This document shows positions 11,780 through 22,665 of a stretch of DNA of 64,000 nt, in pieces. Under the pieces are notes generated by a model that was not told the origin of the DNA, made no database searches, and worked only from the letters and a program-made list of their open reading frames with translations. The translations under genes and the position numbers were made by a program. The DNA is from Lineus longissimus (Eukaryota > Nemertea > Pilidiophora > Heteronemertea > Lineidae): contig NC_088324.1 in NCBI RefSeq assembly GCF_910592395.1, forward strand, positions 7,406,953 to 7,470,952, in the 5' to 3' direction. Numbering within the stretch: position 1 is the stretch's first letter; each line of letters starts with the position of its first letter.

Positions 11780-11945
11780 CAAACGATTTTTACGAAAGTA
11801 AGTGAAAAGAGCGCACGGCATCCAAGTGCCAAGGTCAGTAAAAAAAGCGCTGTGGCATCATGATGATTCGCGAAATTAAAGAACTTCTCGATTCTTATTT
11901 TGAAATTTCTTTCGTTTTTTTTCCAGCTTAAGAATATTTCCTCTG
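11780..11945 (+). mobile_element. family B repeat, copy 2 (fragment)
   Basis: Contains GATTCGCGAAATTAAAG, then TTCTCGATTCTTATTTTGAA and ATTTCTTTCG, in the same order and orientation as 10730-10790. A run of ten C residues at 11771-11780 lies just outside. Ends are not definable. Confidence 0.5.
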
Positions 11946-12784
11946 TTTTGATCTTCACTAGCTGTATATCATGGAAAGACTGATACGTGGGGAACAATAA
12001 AAAAACGTGAAACCATGGGTTCTATAGGCGAGTTTATTTACAAAGCTTTCAAAGCGAATTTTACACTTGAAATTGAACATGAAGTGAGTCAACTATATTG
12101 TAGCACGATAAAAGCCCGCCTTCTTTCTGGAACACTCTGTATAATTAATCAAGTCTCGACCATAGCGCGCAGCACAATGAAAAAGGCCGAGTTGCCTCCG
12201 ATTATTGCAAATAATTTAGATTGCATCGAGGCGCTCATATATGGCTTTGTGATGGTGGTCTGGCCCGCCCCTGGACGATGAGAAACCTGCAAACGGCTAG
12301 CAAACATGGGCTCAGGGGGGCTTCCAATTGGTTTGTGATGAGATAATGCCGCGGCTATCCGCCTCACGAAATAACCAAAATGGCTCTCTTGGGCAAAATT
12401 GCATGACAAATGGTCGCGATCAAAACACTACGCAGCAAAAAAGCCTTAAAACTCTTGATTCAAAATTAATAGTAATATGGCTCAATTCAGTGAGTGAAGT
12501 GATTTTTTTCTTTTAAATGGCCTTTAATGTCATGCTGCACTTGCGTTAATCTTACTCTCTCTCTCCTATTATTTTTTTTCTTCATTTTTTTTTCAGAAAT
12601 TGCACATCTTCTCGATTAAATGTTAAATTGATGCAATTGATTTTCTGTCTCAAGTTTCCTGCTGACATTTGACTTTCGTTTTGCCCGCTTCCTTTATCTG
12701 TGACGCGGGAAGAAATTGCCTGTCATAGTGTCAAAAGAACTGAGAAAATTCAAAAGAAAAAAATATTCCCAGTTGATTAGCCTC
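11946..12784. other. non-coding, nothing recognised
   Basis: Two overlapping opposite-strand frames at 12015-12281 and 12149-12409 have no recognisable content. T-rich runs at 12560-12595. No repeat unit. Confidence 0.35.
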
Positions 12785-12870
12785 GATCTTCATGCGCCGA
12801 TTCGAACCATCCTACGGAGTGGCGGCTCGAGCGCTTGGAATCGCCCTTCAGTTTGTATTGTTGGCGTTCA
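12785..12870 (+). repeat. dispersed repeat with LESVCT-type core, copy 2
   Basis: ATGCGCCGATTCGAACCATC, CTACGGAGTGGCGGCTCGAG, CGCTTGGAATC and CAGTTTGTATTGTTGGCGTT align with copy 1 (6940-7110) and, in reverse complement, with 52853-53060. This copy retains ATGCGCCGATTCGAA as in the 53-kb copy but has diverged in the core, so the shared peptide is lost. Confidence 0.55.
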
Positions 12871-13780
12871 GGTAGCCCATTAAAATAGGCTTCTAACCGC
12901 TACGCTGTCTTACGAGCCCATGAGCGGCCTCGAAAAAGCCCACGAATTCTATCTAGCCGTACGCAATTAAGCCTACTGCGCAGCTCCTTCAAAGACGGAG
13001 GCCCCGCGGATCCGTTTTATATTTACAAAAATTGAATACTAAAGTATAGGTGAAGCAATGCAACGTGATCGGTGATTCGAGCTGAGTATTTCTAAGTTTA
13101 AAAGTTTCCCAAGTGGTATTAAGTGCTTTGCGAAATAATTTACTGACAATCGGTCATGACCCGAAAAGGGGTAATGGTAAATAAGGTGTATCTGTATGCG
13201 ATTTTGTCTTTCTCTTAGAGGGGTTTTAGAACCTCACTTAGTATTAATATATACGCTTTTCTTATCAGCCTAGCTAATTATTACTACTAAACTATCGTGC
13301 ATGTATCTTGTGACAAAAATATATATCAGTCGGCGGCATGTATTGACAAGATTTCGATACATCTTTGATTTTCGTTAAAAGAACACGTCCACTTAGATTG
13401 GAGCTAATTTCTTTCTCTCGTAAAATATTCATCCGAATTTCGTGAAGTGCCTCCCGATCGTTCGCCATTAGGCAGAGAGCTTAATGGTTGGCTGACCCCG
13501 CTGATGATTCAAAGGGGCTGCGCGAGCGCATCCTATCATCATTAAGTTCTTTATAGTTTTAAAACATTTTTGAACTAGTGGTTTCAAACGTGTTATAGTT
13601 TTGGTACATTTAATTGGACACTGGATTGTATTAATTTGATTAATATTATAGCTCTCCTTCCCCTGACCTAGAAACTTCGATCCGCGGGTTTATACCGGCA
13701 GAGACCCGTTTGTAGCCTCTTAAAGGTAGAACAGACTATTGCTGAGACACTTGTCGATCAACCGCTATATAAATCAGTCG
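12871..13780. other. non-coding, nothing recognised
   Basis: No frame above noise and no repeat. Composition turns AT-rich after 13020. Confidence 0.4.
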
Positions 13781-13882
13781 AAACAGTAAATTTCTCTATT
13801 TAAATGTAACATAGAAAATGGCCGGAATATAAACAGTAAATTTCTCTATTTCAATGTAACATAGAAAATGGCCGGAATATAA
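13781..13882 (+). repeat. tandem duplication of a 50-bp unit
   Basis: AAACAGTAAATTTCTCTATT starts at 13781 and again at 13831, and the following 30 bases (through GGCCGGAATAT) are identical apart from about one change. Two copies only, so a recent local duplication. Confidence 0.95.
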
Positions 13883-14201
13883 AACCGAATAGACGTTTAA
13901 TTAATTGCGAAGAGCCAATCATGAATTGTTGTTTTTCTAGACAATCTAAAAATATTATCAAAAAACAAAATAAACTTTCACTGTAGTGTATCAATAAACG
14001 AATTTACGAACATTGGACCGTTGGATGATGAGTTCTTAAAATAGCATTAAAAATGAGTATAAAAGTACATTAGCTACCAGAGACCTATAACCTACTGTTG
14101 AAACAATGAACTAGATTTAATCGGCCGTTGTGGTGCCCTGAGGCGGGGGTTATAAAGAGAACACCGAGAATAGATAGATACCGAGTAAGTGCATGGGACA
14201 A

Positions 14202-14323
14202 TAGTGAGGTTTCGCAACCACCCGGTTAGGCCCTTCGACGACGTTTATCTGTTGTTCAGGTAAACTCACACAATAGATAAACGTCGTCGTAGGGCCTAAA
14301 CGGATGGTTGCGAAACCTCACTA
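14202..14323 (+). repeat. long hairpin (53-bp arms, 16-nt loop)
   Basis: The left arm 14202-14254 (starting TAGTGAGGTTTCGCAACC) pairs with the right arm 14271-14323 (ending GGTTGCGAAACCTCACTA) with about four mismatches. The loop 14255-14270 contains CAGGTAAACTC. The arms end in TA at both sides. Symmetry this strong over 122 bp suggests a very short foldback DNA element or a precursor-like RNA hairpin. No second copy in the window. Confidence 0.85.
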
Positions 14324-14680
14324 ATATCGGGTCGACCTACGCCTACAACTCATTCAACAGGCAACAGACGGATGTAGGCATTGATTGACCTCATGGTCTC
14401 GATACTTTCCATTTTTTCTCCACGTCATTCATAGTAATCTATGTTATTGGTCTTATATCCATGTCAGAGTAGTGGGTAATATTGACCCGATACTGTCTAC
14501 TGTGGTTATTTATGGCCTATAGACATGATAGTGCTGTTTAGGCACGTATTGCTGAGATGTTTTCAAGTATACACTGCATCCATCGGTCACCAGGCACTAT
14601 GTTAAGGGTTGACCATAGGCAAAACAAATTTGGCTAGTATTTAAAATCCTATAGCAATAAGAACGCCTAAAAAATCAAAC

Positions 14681-14755
14681 GAATGCCAATTTCAAGGTAG
14701 GGAGTCAGTTCTATTGAAAACAAAGAACTGATTCCTATCCCTGAAATTTGCATTC
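14681..14755 (+). repeat. hairpin (32-bp imperfect arms)
   Basis: GAATGCCAATTTCAAGG...AGTCAGTTCT (14681-14712) pairs with AGAACTGATT...TTTGCATTC (14724-14755) with a few mismatches and an 11-nt loop. The second large hairpin within 500 bp; it shares no sequence with the one at 14202. Confidence 0.75.
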
Positions 14756-15105
14756 ACTTTGTTTATTCTAATTGGAAGTTCTAGCGAAAATGGTGGTGCT
14801 GATGGTCAGCCCTCAAACTTGTCTGATAGATATTGTCACGTCTTGTCCCCGTCGGTTTTCACTGAGTCACCCAGAGATGTCGGCGCTGAGTGGCCCGACA
14901 TTACCCAGGCATAAATAGACATCCGACGCTTGTCACTGACCCCAAGAGTGAGGCGAAACCGATGTCGACTTCCTAAAAAGGGGACTAGTATACGCATAAT
15001 TGGTAAATCTCAACCACTCTGAAAGAAAATTCCTAACCAGAGACGAAAACTGGAGGTACAACATAATGTTATCAAGAAACCGTCTGTTTCGCCGTTAATC
15101 ACGTA

Positions 15106-15971
15106 CAGTGGAACCCCGGTTGGCGACCACCCCGGTAACGCGACCACCCCGCTAACGCGACCACGATTCTCCGGTCCCGAATGGTTTCCTCTCTAATTAC
15201 CATTAAGAGACCCCCGCTAAGACGACCACCCCGGTACCCCGACCGCGACCACTGGCTTGGCCGGTCCCAAACTGAAAATCAACCCCGCTAACCCGACCAC
15301 CAGGCCTAATTGCCGTAATCGGTCGCGACCGCGGCATAGTAATTAGCACCTCGCTGCCAAGCTTTGTTGAGACGGGGACAATGGCCATGGGAATACATAT
15401 GAAAACAAAAAATACAATGTGATTTTGCAGGTATGATCAATTGTTTAAGTGTAAATGAATAAATAAACTTTCCTTTTCTGACGTTTTCATGGTTTGTTTT
15501 CATCACTGGGCCAGTTCAGTACCAGACATGCGCACTCAGCAGCAGCAAAATCATGTGATTTGCGTGATTTGCATATGAACTTATAATAAACGGCGGGTAG
15601 TTTGAAGACCACACTTATGACAATAACAAGCTTGCGAGACGTTTGAATGTTTTATGATATGGAGAACTTGGTTGATTTACTACAGTATCATTTTATATTT
15701 CTTTAAATATTTTGACTGAAAATAGATTTGATTAAAACTGTAGCATTACTCAACTCATCATTCACGTGGAATCATACGACAAGTTTACTTCAATCGTCAC
15801 AAACAGTCGAGTACATGGAGGATGATTCACCAAATTGCCCGCAAATGCGTCACGTCGTCATGCGTCATGTATTTCGTCTGGGGATTCCCAACCCCGCTAA
15901 CACGACCACCCCGGTAACACGACCACTCCGACCACGGTCCCATGAGTGGTCGTGTTACCGGGGTTCCACTG
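15106..15971. mobile_element. Tigger/pogo-type MITE, complete, 866 bp
   Basis: The left end CAGTGGAACCCCGGTTGGCG at 15106 and the right end CGTGTTACCGGGGTTCCACTG at 15951-15971 are terminal inverted repeats. Both are flanked by TA (15104-15105 and 15972-15973), the target duplication expected of the Tc1/mariner-pogo supergroup. Subterminal regions repeat a GACCACCCCGGTAACGC unit several times in direct and inverted order. No transposase frame is present. A second member starts at 63481. TIRs of the form CAGTGGAACC...CGACCACC are typical of Tigger/pogo-like elements from general knowledge; the assignment is by resemblance. Confidence 0.88.
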
Positions 15972-16370
15972 TATAGTAGATGTGGCACTATAAATACTTC
16001 GATAATATTAATTGAGTGGAGCCGCCATATCAGTAGAGCGCTAGCATTACAATTTATCATTCACCTGACCCACATAAGCCTCGCCATAAGTCTAACAAAT
16101 CCTCCCTTTAACAGTATTTTGCAGAAGTACATGACCGCATAGGTCTTTTGGCTGCATTTGTCAGAACCTGCTTCAGGTTGGAATTTTTTCAACGTCATGA
16201 TTTTCAGTTTCAAGGGAATCAGACATCATAGCATTTACTAGAATAACTAACGACGATGTTGATATCTCTTCATCTCACCTAATCGCAAACGAATCAAGAA
16301 CAAGAGGGACAAAGACATTCCTTTCGAACGAGATCCAACCACATTGAAGAGGGGCAGTCCCATTTACGTT

Positions 16371-16562
16371 AATTTGCTCTTGCCAGTTTAAGTCTATCTA
16401 CCGCATGCAAGCTGTTTCGTGGGGGTCGATGTTCTCCAGATTTGGCCTAATAACACTTTGATAAGACGGTAGAACAATGAGAATTAATGCCTTGGTGCGA
16501 GCGGGCTTTGTTTGAAGGCAACAGACTATTCATTTGGCTAAGCCTGAATTCTTTCTTTTAGC
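16371..16562 (-). mobile_element. unclassified dispersed repeat (family A), copy 2
   Basis: In reverse complement it gives GCTAAAAGAAAGAATTCAGG, CAAACAAAGCCCGCTCGCAC, AATTCTCATTGTTCTACCGT, CATCGACCCCCACGAAACAG and GGCAAGAGCAAATTA, in family order. It ends only about 12 bp before the LINE fragment at 16575, so the two may be fused or nested. Confidence 0.8.
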
Positions 16563-16574
16563 AACGTAACGTAA

Positions 16575-16712
16575 CGGGCGTTTCTCCACCGTACGATCCC
16601 TACGTGGAACCGGCTACCAGAAGATGTGCGAAAGCTAGAGAACACGGAGGCCTTCAAATCCAAGCTTGCCTCCCACACCAGCCTCTGGCGATGTCTATAC
16701 ACTCAAGAATAA
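16575..16712 (+). mobile_element. LINE reverse-transcriptase C-terminal fragment (plus strand)
   Basis: From 16575 an open frame reads RAFLHRTIPTWNRLPEDV, then RKLENTEAFKSKLAS, ending at TAA 16710-16712. A W-N-x-L-P motif followed about 13-17 residues later by an (E/S)-x-F-K-x-x-L motif is the usual C-terminal signature of CR1/L2/Jockey-type non-LTR retrotransposon polymerases. Only about 45 codons survive, so it is a dead 5'-truncated copy. Its peptide differs clearly from the fragments at 19.1-19.7 kb and 25 kb, implying a separate lineage. Confidence 0.75.
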
Positions 16713-17035
16713 AGGTTGTTGAGGTTCGGAAGGTTCTGAAAAATCTCTTAGGGTTTTTCAGCCAACAGAACTATGCACCCTCAAGGCTCTTCGGAGAATT
16801 CACAAACCCCTAAAAGTCTTCATGCTTGTGTAAAGCCTCAACGGGTTTTCGTTCCCCTGAAAAACTTCCATGGGGTTGATATTTGTGTTGCCTAAAACAC
16901 TTTTAAAACGCTTTTTAAAAGCAAAAAAAACCAAGAGTGTAGTTTTTATTTCGCACCCAGACAACATTATTATCGTCTCGCACGCACACAACACCGTGTG
17001 ATGAAGTACGCCCCAATAGGATCACAATCACTGTG

Positions 17036-17072
17036 AGGGAAGAAGAAGACGAAGGAGAAGAAGAAGAGGAAG
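17036..17072 (+). repeat. GAA-rich simple sequence
   Basis: Imperfect GAAGAAGAAGAC / GAAGGAGAAGAAGAAGAGGA run. On the minus strand it yields a poly-serine stretch in an otherwise meaningless frame. Confidence 0.85.
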
Positions 17073-17439
17073 CTAATCGAATTCCTTCGAGCCCAATGAC
17101 CATGGCAGGGGAGAGGGTCAACTTTGAATATAACTTGGCACATTTGGATGTGCTTATATTATGAAACAAACAGAACCTGAAGTCAAGGTTACCGTTGTCA
17201 AAAACAGTACATAGCCATACATGACTTCGTCAAAAACAACAAGCAAAAATGAACACAAAAATGTACATGAAACGAAGTCTTACACTCGAACGATTCATAT
17301 TTCTTTCCTATCTTTAAATCGTATACATCGCGTCCATAATGATACTGAGACGAGCAATTTCTTACCAATACTGAAAACGATGTAGATATGTACTTCTGAG
17401 TCCAACTGTACTAATAAATCAATCAAATAAAAATCAATC

Positions 17440-17990
17440 AGAGTCGGGGACACGTGACTCATAATTACCTGATTGAATGAGAATGCTGCGTGATTGATGG
17501 GCGAATTGAATGCTGGTTTCAGGAGCTAGTCTGCTTTTTATAATGAATGGATTTAAGGCTAATGTGAAGGAATTATTACGGCTTATCGCAGATACCTTCT
17601 CAATCTCTGCTTACATTTCAGCTGGGTGCAGACGCTAGCCTAAGTGTTTCTGGCAACGTGCTTTATTCGACGATTTAGGACAAAAAATCCTCGATTCCTT
17701 AAAGGCTTACAACCAAGTATAGAAGATGATTTAAGAATATCACGTCAATTAATCAAGCGCTTCGTAGTTCGTAGTTCGTACTTCGTCGTTCGTGGGGTTT
17801 GCGAAACCTGCCAATACAAAATCACGGTAATTTTCGCGATCGAACACTGTTCCACGCCCTCTGCGTACAAACCGCTGAACTATCCGTATCTCTGTTTGCA
17901 TCTCGCTTCATCGCTCATCCGTGATCGGGTGAATGTATAACATGACCCGACTGAAGGTTCTACGTCATAGTCTTAACCTGTTAAGCGTGA
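17440..17990. other. non-coding; possible conserved-element-like sequence at its start
   Basis: Positions 17445-17530 hold CACGTGACTCATAATTACC, then TGATTGATGG and GAATTGAATGC, a cluster of E-box-, AP-1- and homeodomain-like words. The rest shows only a TTCGTAGTTCGTAGTTCGTAC microrepeat at 17763. Confidence 0.3.
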
Positions 17991-17991
17991 C

Positions 17992-18720
17992 AGATTGTAT
18001 TTTAACGGTCCCAGTTTTTTAACGGTCCTTAAACCTTTAAGGCAACGATGCATTTTGACCGTCCTTAACTCTTTATACGGCATGGCAGCATTTCGACAGC
18101 TTCTGACCCTTTAAGGTGTGGTTGCATTTAGACGGATTTTAGCTCATACATTTAGACAGTCCTTAACCTTTTAAAACGCGTTTTCATTTTTACAGTACTT
18201 AACCCTTTAAAACCATGCTGCATTATAACTCCTTAACACTTTCAGGTCAAGTTGCATTTTGACTGTAATTAACCCTTTAAGGTCAAGTTGCATATCGACA
18301 TTCCTTCACCCTTTAAGGTATGGCTGCACTGAAACAGTTCATAACCATTTAACCATGCTTACACTTCGAAAGTCTTAAATCCTCTAAGTCAGTGTTGCAT
18401 TTAGACAGGTTTAACCCTTTGTGGTCTTATTGTATTTTAACATTTCTATACTCTTTAAGCTACTGTTGCGTTCAGACAATTCTTAACACTTTATGGTCCA
18501 ACGTATTTAGAAAGTTCTTAACCGTTTTAAGACACTGTTGCATTCAGATAGTCCTTGACCCTCTGAGGCGAGGCTGCATGGAAACAGTTCGAAACATTTT
18601 ACCGCATGGCTACACTTAGACAATCCTTAACCCTCCAAAGCCAAGTTGCATTTTAAGAGCCCTAACCCCTTTAAGGCATTGTCACAATTAGACAGTTCTT
18701 AATCCTTTAAAATTCTTAAT
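17992..18720 (+). repeat. ~36-bp satellite-like array, about 19 degenerate units
   Basis: The unit approximates GACAGTCCTTAACCCTTTAA followed by GGCATGGTTGCATTTA. Units run head to tail for about 730 bp with frequent 1-3 bp indels. GC rises slightly where the CATGG motif is kept. The 75-codon frame at 18392-18619 is repeat translation. Confidence 0.9.
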
Positions 18721-19007
18721 CCGTTAATGCATGGTAAGTAAAAAAATTCTAACGTTAAAAGGATAAGTGGCATTATTAACAAACTATTGGCTGCCCAGTC
18801 ACTTTCCACTCTACACTGGTAACTCCCACGAGTGTCACGTGTGTACTTTCTTAAATCAAGAACTGAAACAACATTTTTATTTAAGTCACTTTCAGAAGAA
18901 AAAAATTCTAGGCGAAGAAAAAAAAATTCATTGAGGGAATAATACATTAATTTCTTAAGACCAGGGCGAAACTGGCCATCAATCCTTAAGAGGAAAGGTA
19001 ATGAAAG

Positions 19008-19094
19008 TGACTGATCTTATTTAAATGACATATCATATTTAAATGACCTATTTTATTTAAATGACCGATCTTAGTTATTATTCAAATGACGGCC
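19008..19094 (+). repeat. ATTTAAATGACC short tandem array, left part
   Basis: About five units of the type ATTTAAATGACCTATTTT or ATTTAAATGACCGATCTT with 17-20 bp spacing. The same array resumes at 19741, with a LINE tail in between. Confidence 0.85.
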
Positions 19095-19740
19095 TATTTT
19101 ATTTATTTTTATTTATTTATTTATTTAATCGTACATAATAGTACATTCAACAGAGTGCAGTGCTGTATTGTGCAGTGAGAAAAATAAATAGATGGAAGAA
19201 CATTTTAAAAACAAGTTAGAAACAGGCAGCAAATGCCACAACTAATTACCAGTGATACTCAATTGAACTTGTTTATACAGATATTATATTGGCCATCAAC
19301 AAATTATTCAGTCTCAGGTGTCTGTAAAATTTAGTTTACACATAAAACATTTAATATATAGTATTAATCTCATCAAGATTGAAGAAATTGCGGTCTCTAT
19401 TGTCTCTCGAACTTATCATATCTCTGATGACATTTGCCTTGTCTCTTAGAATGACTGTTGCATCATTTAAAAAAACAGTTTTATTTATAGAAATCTGTGT
19501 AACATCATATTTTGTGACACCCGCTTTTGCACACACGGTATTGATGTTGTTAGCGACCTGTTAATTACTACCCTTAAGGGCCAACTGACCGGCAATTCTT
19601 AGCAATGGGTTAGTGCTTATTGCTATCCCACCAATGAATTTTAAGAAGCGCGTATGGAGTTGCAGTTCTGGGGGTAGGTCTTCACAGATGAGTGGGAGCA
19701 GATTAGATTGTGTCAAATAGGACACAGTATATAATTTAAA
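19095..19740 (-). mobile_element. CR1/L2-like LINE 3' end, 5'-truncated, inserted in a tandem array
   Basis: On the minus strand, from about 19735, one frame runs for about 128 codons to the stop at 19351. It contains LLPLICEDLPPELQLHTRFL, KFIGGIAISTNPLLRIAGQ, a single in-frame TAA near 19560, then NNINTVCAKAGVTKYDVTQI and later NVIRDMISSRDNRDRNFFNL. This is the style of the polymerase C-terminus in CR1/L2/Jockey-type LINEs (R-F-x-K-F and a late hydrophobic/basic block). Downstream on the minus strand the 3' region ends in a (TAAA)n tail, seen on the plus strand as TTTATTTATT at 19095-19130. The insertion splits the ATTTAAATGACC array. Confidence 0.75.
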
Positions 19741-19870
19741 TTTTTATTTAAATGACCTATTTTATTAAAAAGGCCGATCTTATTTAAATGACCTATTTTA
19801 TTTAAATGGGCGATCTTCTTTGAATGACCAATTTCATTTAAATGACCGAGCTTATTCAAATGTCCGATCT
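19741..19870 (+). repeat. ATTTAAATGACC short tandem array, right part
   Basis: About seven further units of the array seen at 19008-19094, with increasing divergence to the right (ATTTAAATGGGCGATCTTC, TTCAAATGTCCGATCT). Confidence 0.85.
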
Positions 19871-20189
19871 AAATATCCGCAATTGAGGTGCTCATCCGCA
19901 GTCTGGCCGCTTAAAGTTACATCCAGCGGCAAGACATGTTTAATGGTTGGTCTGCGCAGCCGGGCCCTCTGACCGGCAAGCCAGACCCAGTGAGCCGTGT
20001 CTGCCGCCCGAGATCTCGTTAATTGAAATAGAAAACGGGTGGGATGCCTGCAAAGCGTTCTGGTTTATTTCCAATCTCGGATCGATTGGACTCTGCATGC
20101 AAATCAATCAAATAAACTGCCCATGAATCGATAAACTTAATTGGCTGAAAAGCTGCCGTGGTTTTCTTTTGGCGCCTCGCTGTTCGCTT

Positions 20190-20320
20190 TGATAAGGCAC
20201 TGTAAAACCGTCAAATATTCGCGAGCGCTTAATTAATTTCGCAGATTTTAAATTGGAGAGCAAAATGAAAAGGGTGACAATTTTAGTTCTGTCAGAATTT
20301 TTCACAAATCTTAGGAGGAT
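20190..20320 (+). mobile_element. family B repeat, copy 3 (fragment)
   Basis: CACTGTAAAACCGTCAAATA then TTCGCGAGCGCTTAATTAAT and TTTCGCAGATTTTAAATT. This is the best-preserved left end of the family: a CTGTAAAA start followed by an A/T-rich segment with CGCGA words. Confidence 0.5.
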
Positions 20321-21560
20321 CAACGCGAATTACTTCTGGGTTTGTGTGAAAGTAATTTAAAAGACTAGGCGGATTACTAGTATTCCTTCAATGTGCTTGT
20401 TCTTTTCCTATATTTCTAGTATTTCTCTTTGAAAGTGTTTGACCTTTTTCCTTTTTTATGAGATTTATCATTTTTAATTCCACACGTAATTACACGATCG
20501 AAACTGCAACTGTAAAAAAAAGATGACTGGTGCCCACAGCTTCGTAATAATGCCTTTGATAGCTCCGTTGGTCCTTTAAGAGTCTTCCAAAACGGCTGCA
20601 TTAAAGTAACTCGCTGTGTAAACAATGGACACATGATTTGCAGGAGTTCAAACTGCCGGTTAAACACCTAGTGTAAATATGGCAAGAGGTTTTGTCACCA
20701 GAGGGAAATTAACGGGAAGAAGCCCATTCATCTCAGGTCTGGTCAGTCTTACAACATTATTTGATCAATTCATTTCAACAGATTCGTCTTGGTAGGCCAC
20801 ATTAAAGGAAGTCTCCAGCGAAACGCTTATAACAATGTGGAGTTTTGAACGGCCCCCAAAAAAACCTAAGGGGGGAATAACTTCGCATTCATATGATATA
20901 TTTGAGCAGTTTGCTAGATTCTGCCTATAGGATGAACATGTGGACAATATGGCACACGCATAATAGGGTTCCGTTCGTATGACGCGTATGACTTGATGAT
21001 GCTTTGCGACTGGCATAGTCTAAGGAAAGGCACTGGACATGTGATAAATTGCTCGGACGTAATTTGCCTTTAAAGAAAAGGGCTTCTACGTACGTTCATT
21101 ATGCAAAATCTGCTGCAATCTTCATATATTACGAAGACATCAAATAAATCTGCGTAGTATGTTTTCGCGAAAATCTGCATGGGTATCTCTAACTTGTATT
21201 TTTGGATTCTACGATTCGCATAACAGATGAACTATTGCATTACGATATCTGTACGACCAAGAGTGAGTAAAGACTACTTTTATCCATTCTTCATCCTTTA
21301 TGGAATAAATTTGGCGCGAGCGTACACTCGATACAGTAACACATTGGGCGAAGGAGCAGAGGGGAATTGTAATATTGACAGGCATTTAATCAATACCTTA
21401 ATAAATCCTCGCGATGATATGATCAATCTCGTTTAATCAATAGTGAAGTTACTGGCTTTGCTTTTATCATCATGTCAATTCTACCTCATCCCTTATCTGA
21501 GGGTTTATGGTGCATTAAAGTGAGACGGTGCTTTAGCCGCTGCGCTGTGATAAATGGAGT

Positions 21561-21786
21561 GGGCTGTCGGAGTGGCGAAGTGGCGAAGTGAAAACATCAC
21601 CTTTGAGGTCCCAGGTTCGATTCCCGGACGGTCCAGCTACAATCATGGGATAGAGAGGACAACTCTCTTCGACAGCGTAGGCTTCCTCCTGGGTCTCCGG
21701 TTTCCTCCTTCTTACATTACAATTACCTGATATTGTTTATAGAGCTAATAATGTCCTTGTTGTCGTTCAGTTCTCAACTCAATAAT
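21561..21786 (+). mobile_element. tRNA-derived SINE (family S1), copy 2
   Basis: Head GCTGTCGGAGTGGCGAAG with an extra tandem TGGCGAAG, box-B-like CCAGGTTCGATTCCCGGACG, body CTCTCTTCGACAGCGTAGG, CTCCTGGGTCTCCGGTTTCC, GATATTGTTTATAGAGCTAA and end CTCAACTCAATAA. Aligns throughout with 11301-11520. The head has a better T-arm than copy 1 but no matching acceptor stem. Confidence 0.82.
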
Positions 21787-22343
21787 CTAAAACTAGGCGG
21801 CTGTTTTTTTTCGGGAAATATCAGAATATTATGACAACGCGATTGACCCACAACCTTTGGTAAATCCTGTTGCAAGAAGTCAAGGTCGACTGACCTATAT
21901 GCGCCCGCACGAACTTATGATTGGCCATATTATACATGTATAATTAAGGGCTAAAACGCAGCAGGGACGAGCAATTTTTGTTGCTGCGACTTACAATAAT
22001 ATGACATTGAAAAAACACGATAACAACATCGAGACCTCAATGCTTTGCCCAGGTTTTGAACATCAGAGGCTTTGACTTGAAAGCAGACGATCAATCCTGA
22101 CAGAAGAGATGAGATTTCACCTGTCACACTGTGCGGCGGTCTCCCCGCCAGACATGTCACACTTGACGGATATAAGCCGCCAGATTGAAGACTCTGCCTC
22201 CCTGCTGTCCCGAGAGCATTGCTACCGATTGAACAAAATAAAATATTGACGCTATTGTAGAGTTTGTTGATATTGCGGCGAATCGGAGAAAGCTACCGTC
22301 TGCGCCTTCATGTTTGGCACGTGACTTGACTCAGCAATCGACA
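21787..22343. other. non-coding with possible promoter-like words at the right end
   Basis: Nothing recognisable until 22318-22345, where GCACGTGAC and TGACTCAGCA immediately precede an ATG in a strong context. See the corresponding finding. Confidence 0.3.
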
Positions 22344-22593
22344 ATGGCGGACTTTGACAGGCAGGTCGAACATGCTCAACTCCTAACTTATGCTTGTCTG
22401 AGTGGCCATTTTTTATTCATGGACATGAACAAATGTCTGATTATGCGAATGAGTTGTAATAGGGAGGTTCCGCAAACGCTACCAATTATACTACGCATGA
22501 CGAGCGACGGAACGCGGGTTACGCGAGTTTTCAGTCAAACGAATGGGCGTTACGCAATGCCATTTGGTAGGAGGGCGGCTCATATTCGGGTCG

Positions 22594-22665
22594 TTTACAC
22601 GAGACCAAACCAATCTAGATCGATCCAGATCGGTCGAGATATGTCTGTCGTGTAAACACGCACGA
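22594..22665. repeat. palindromic GTCGTTTACACG repeat, copy 1
   Basis: GTCGTTTACACGAGACCAAA at the left mirrors GTCTGTCGTGTAAACACG at the right. The middle is rich in AGATCGATC words. A relative in reverse complement lies at 38312-38385, sharing GTCGTnTACACGnGACCAAA and AGATC motifs. Probably a short foldback DNA element. Confidence 0.5.
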
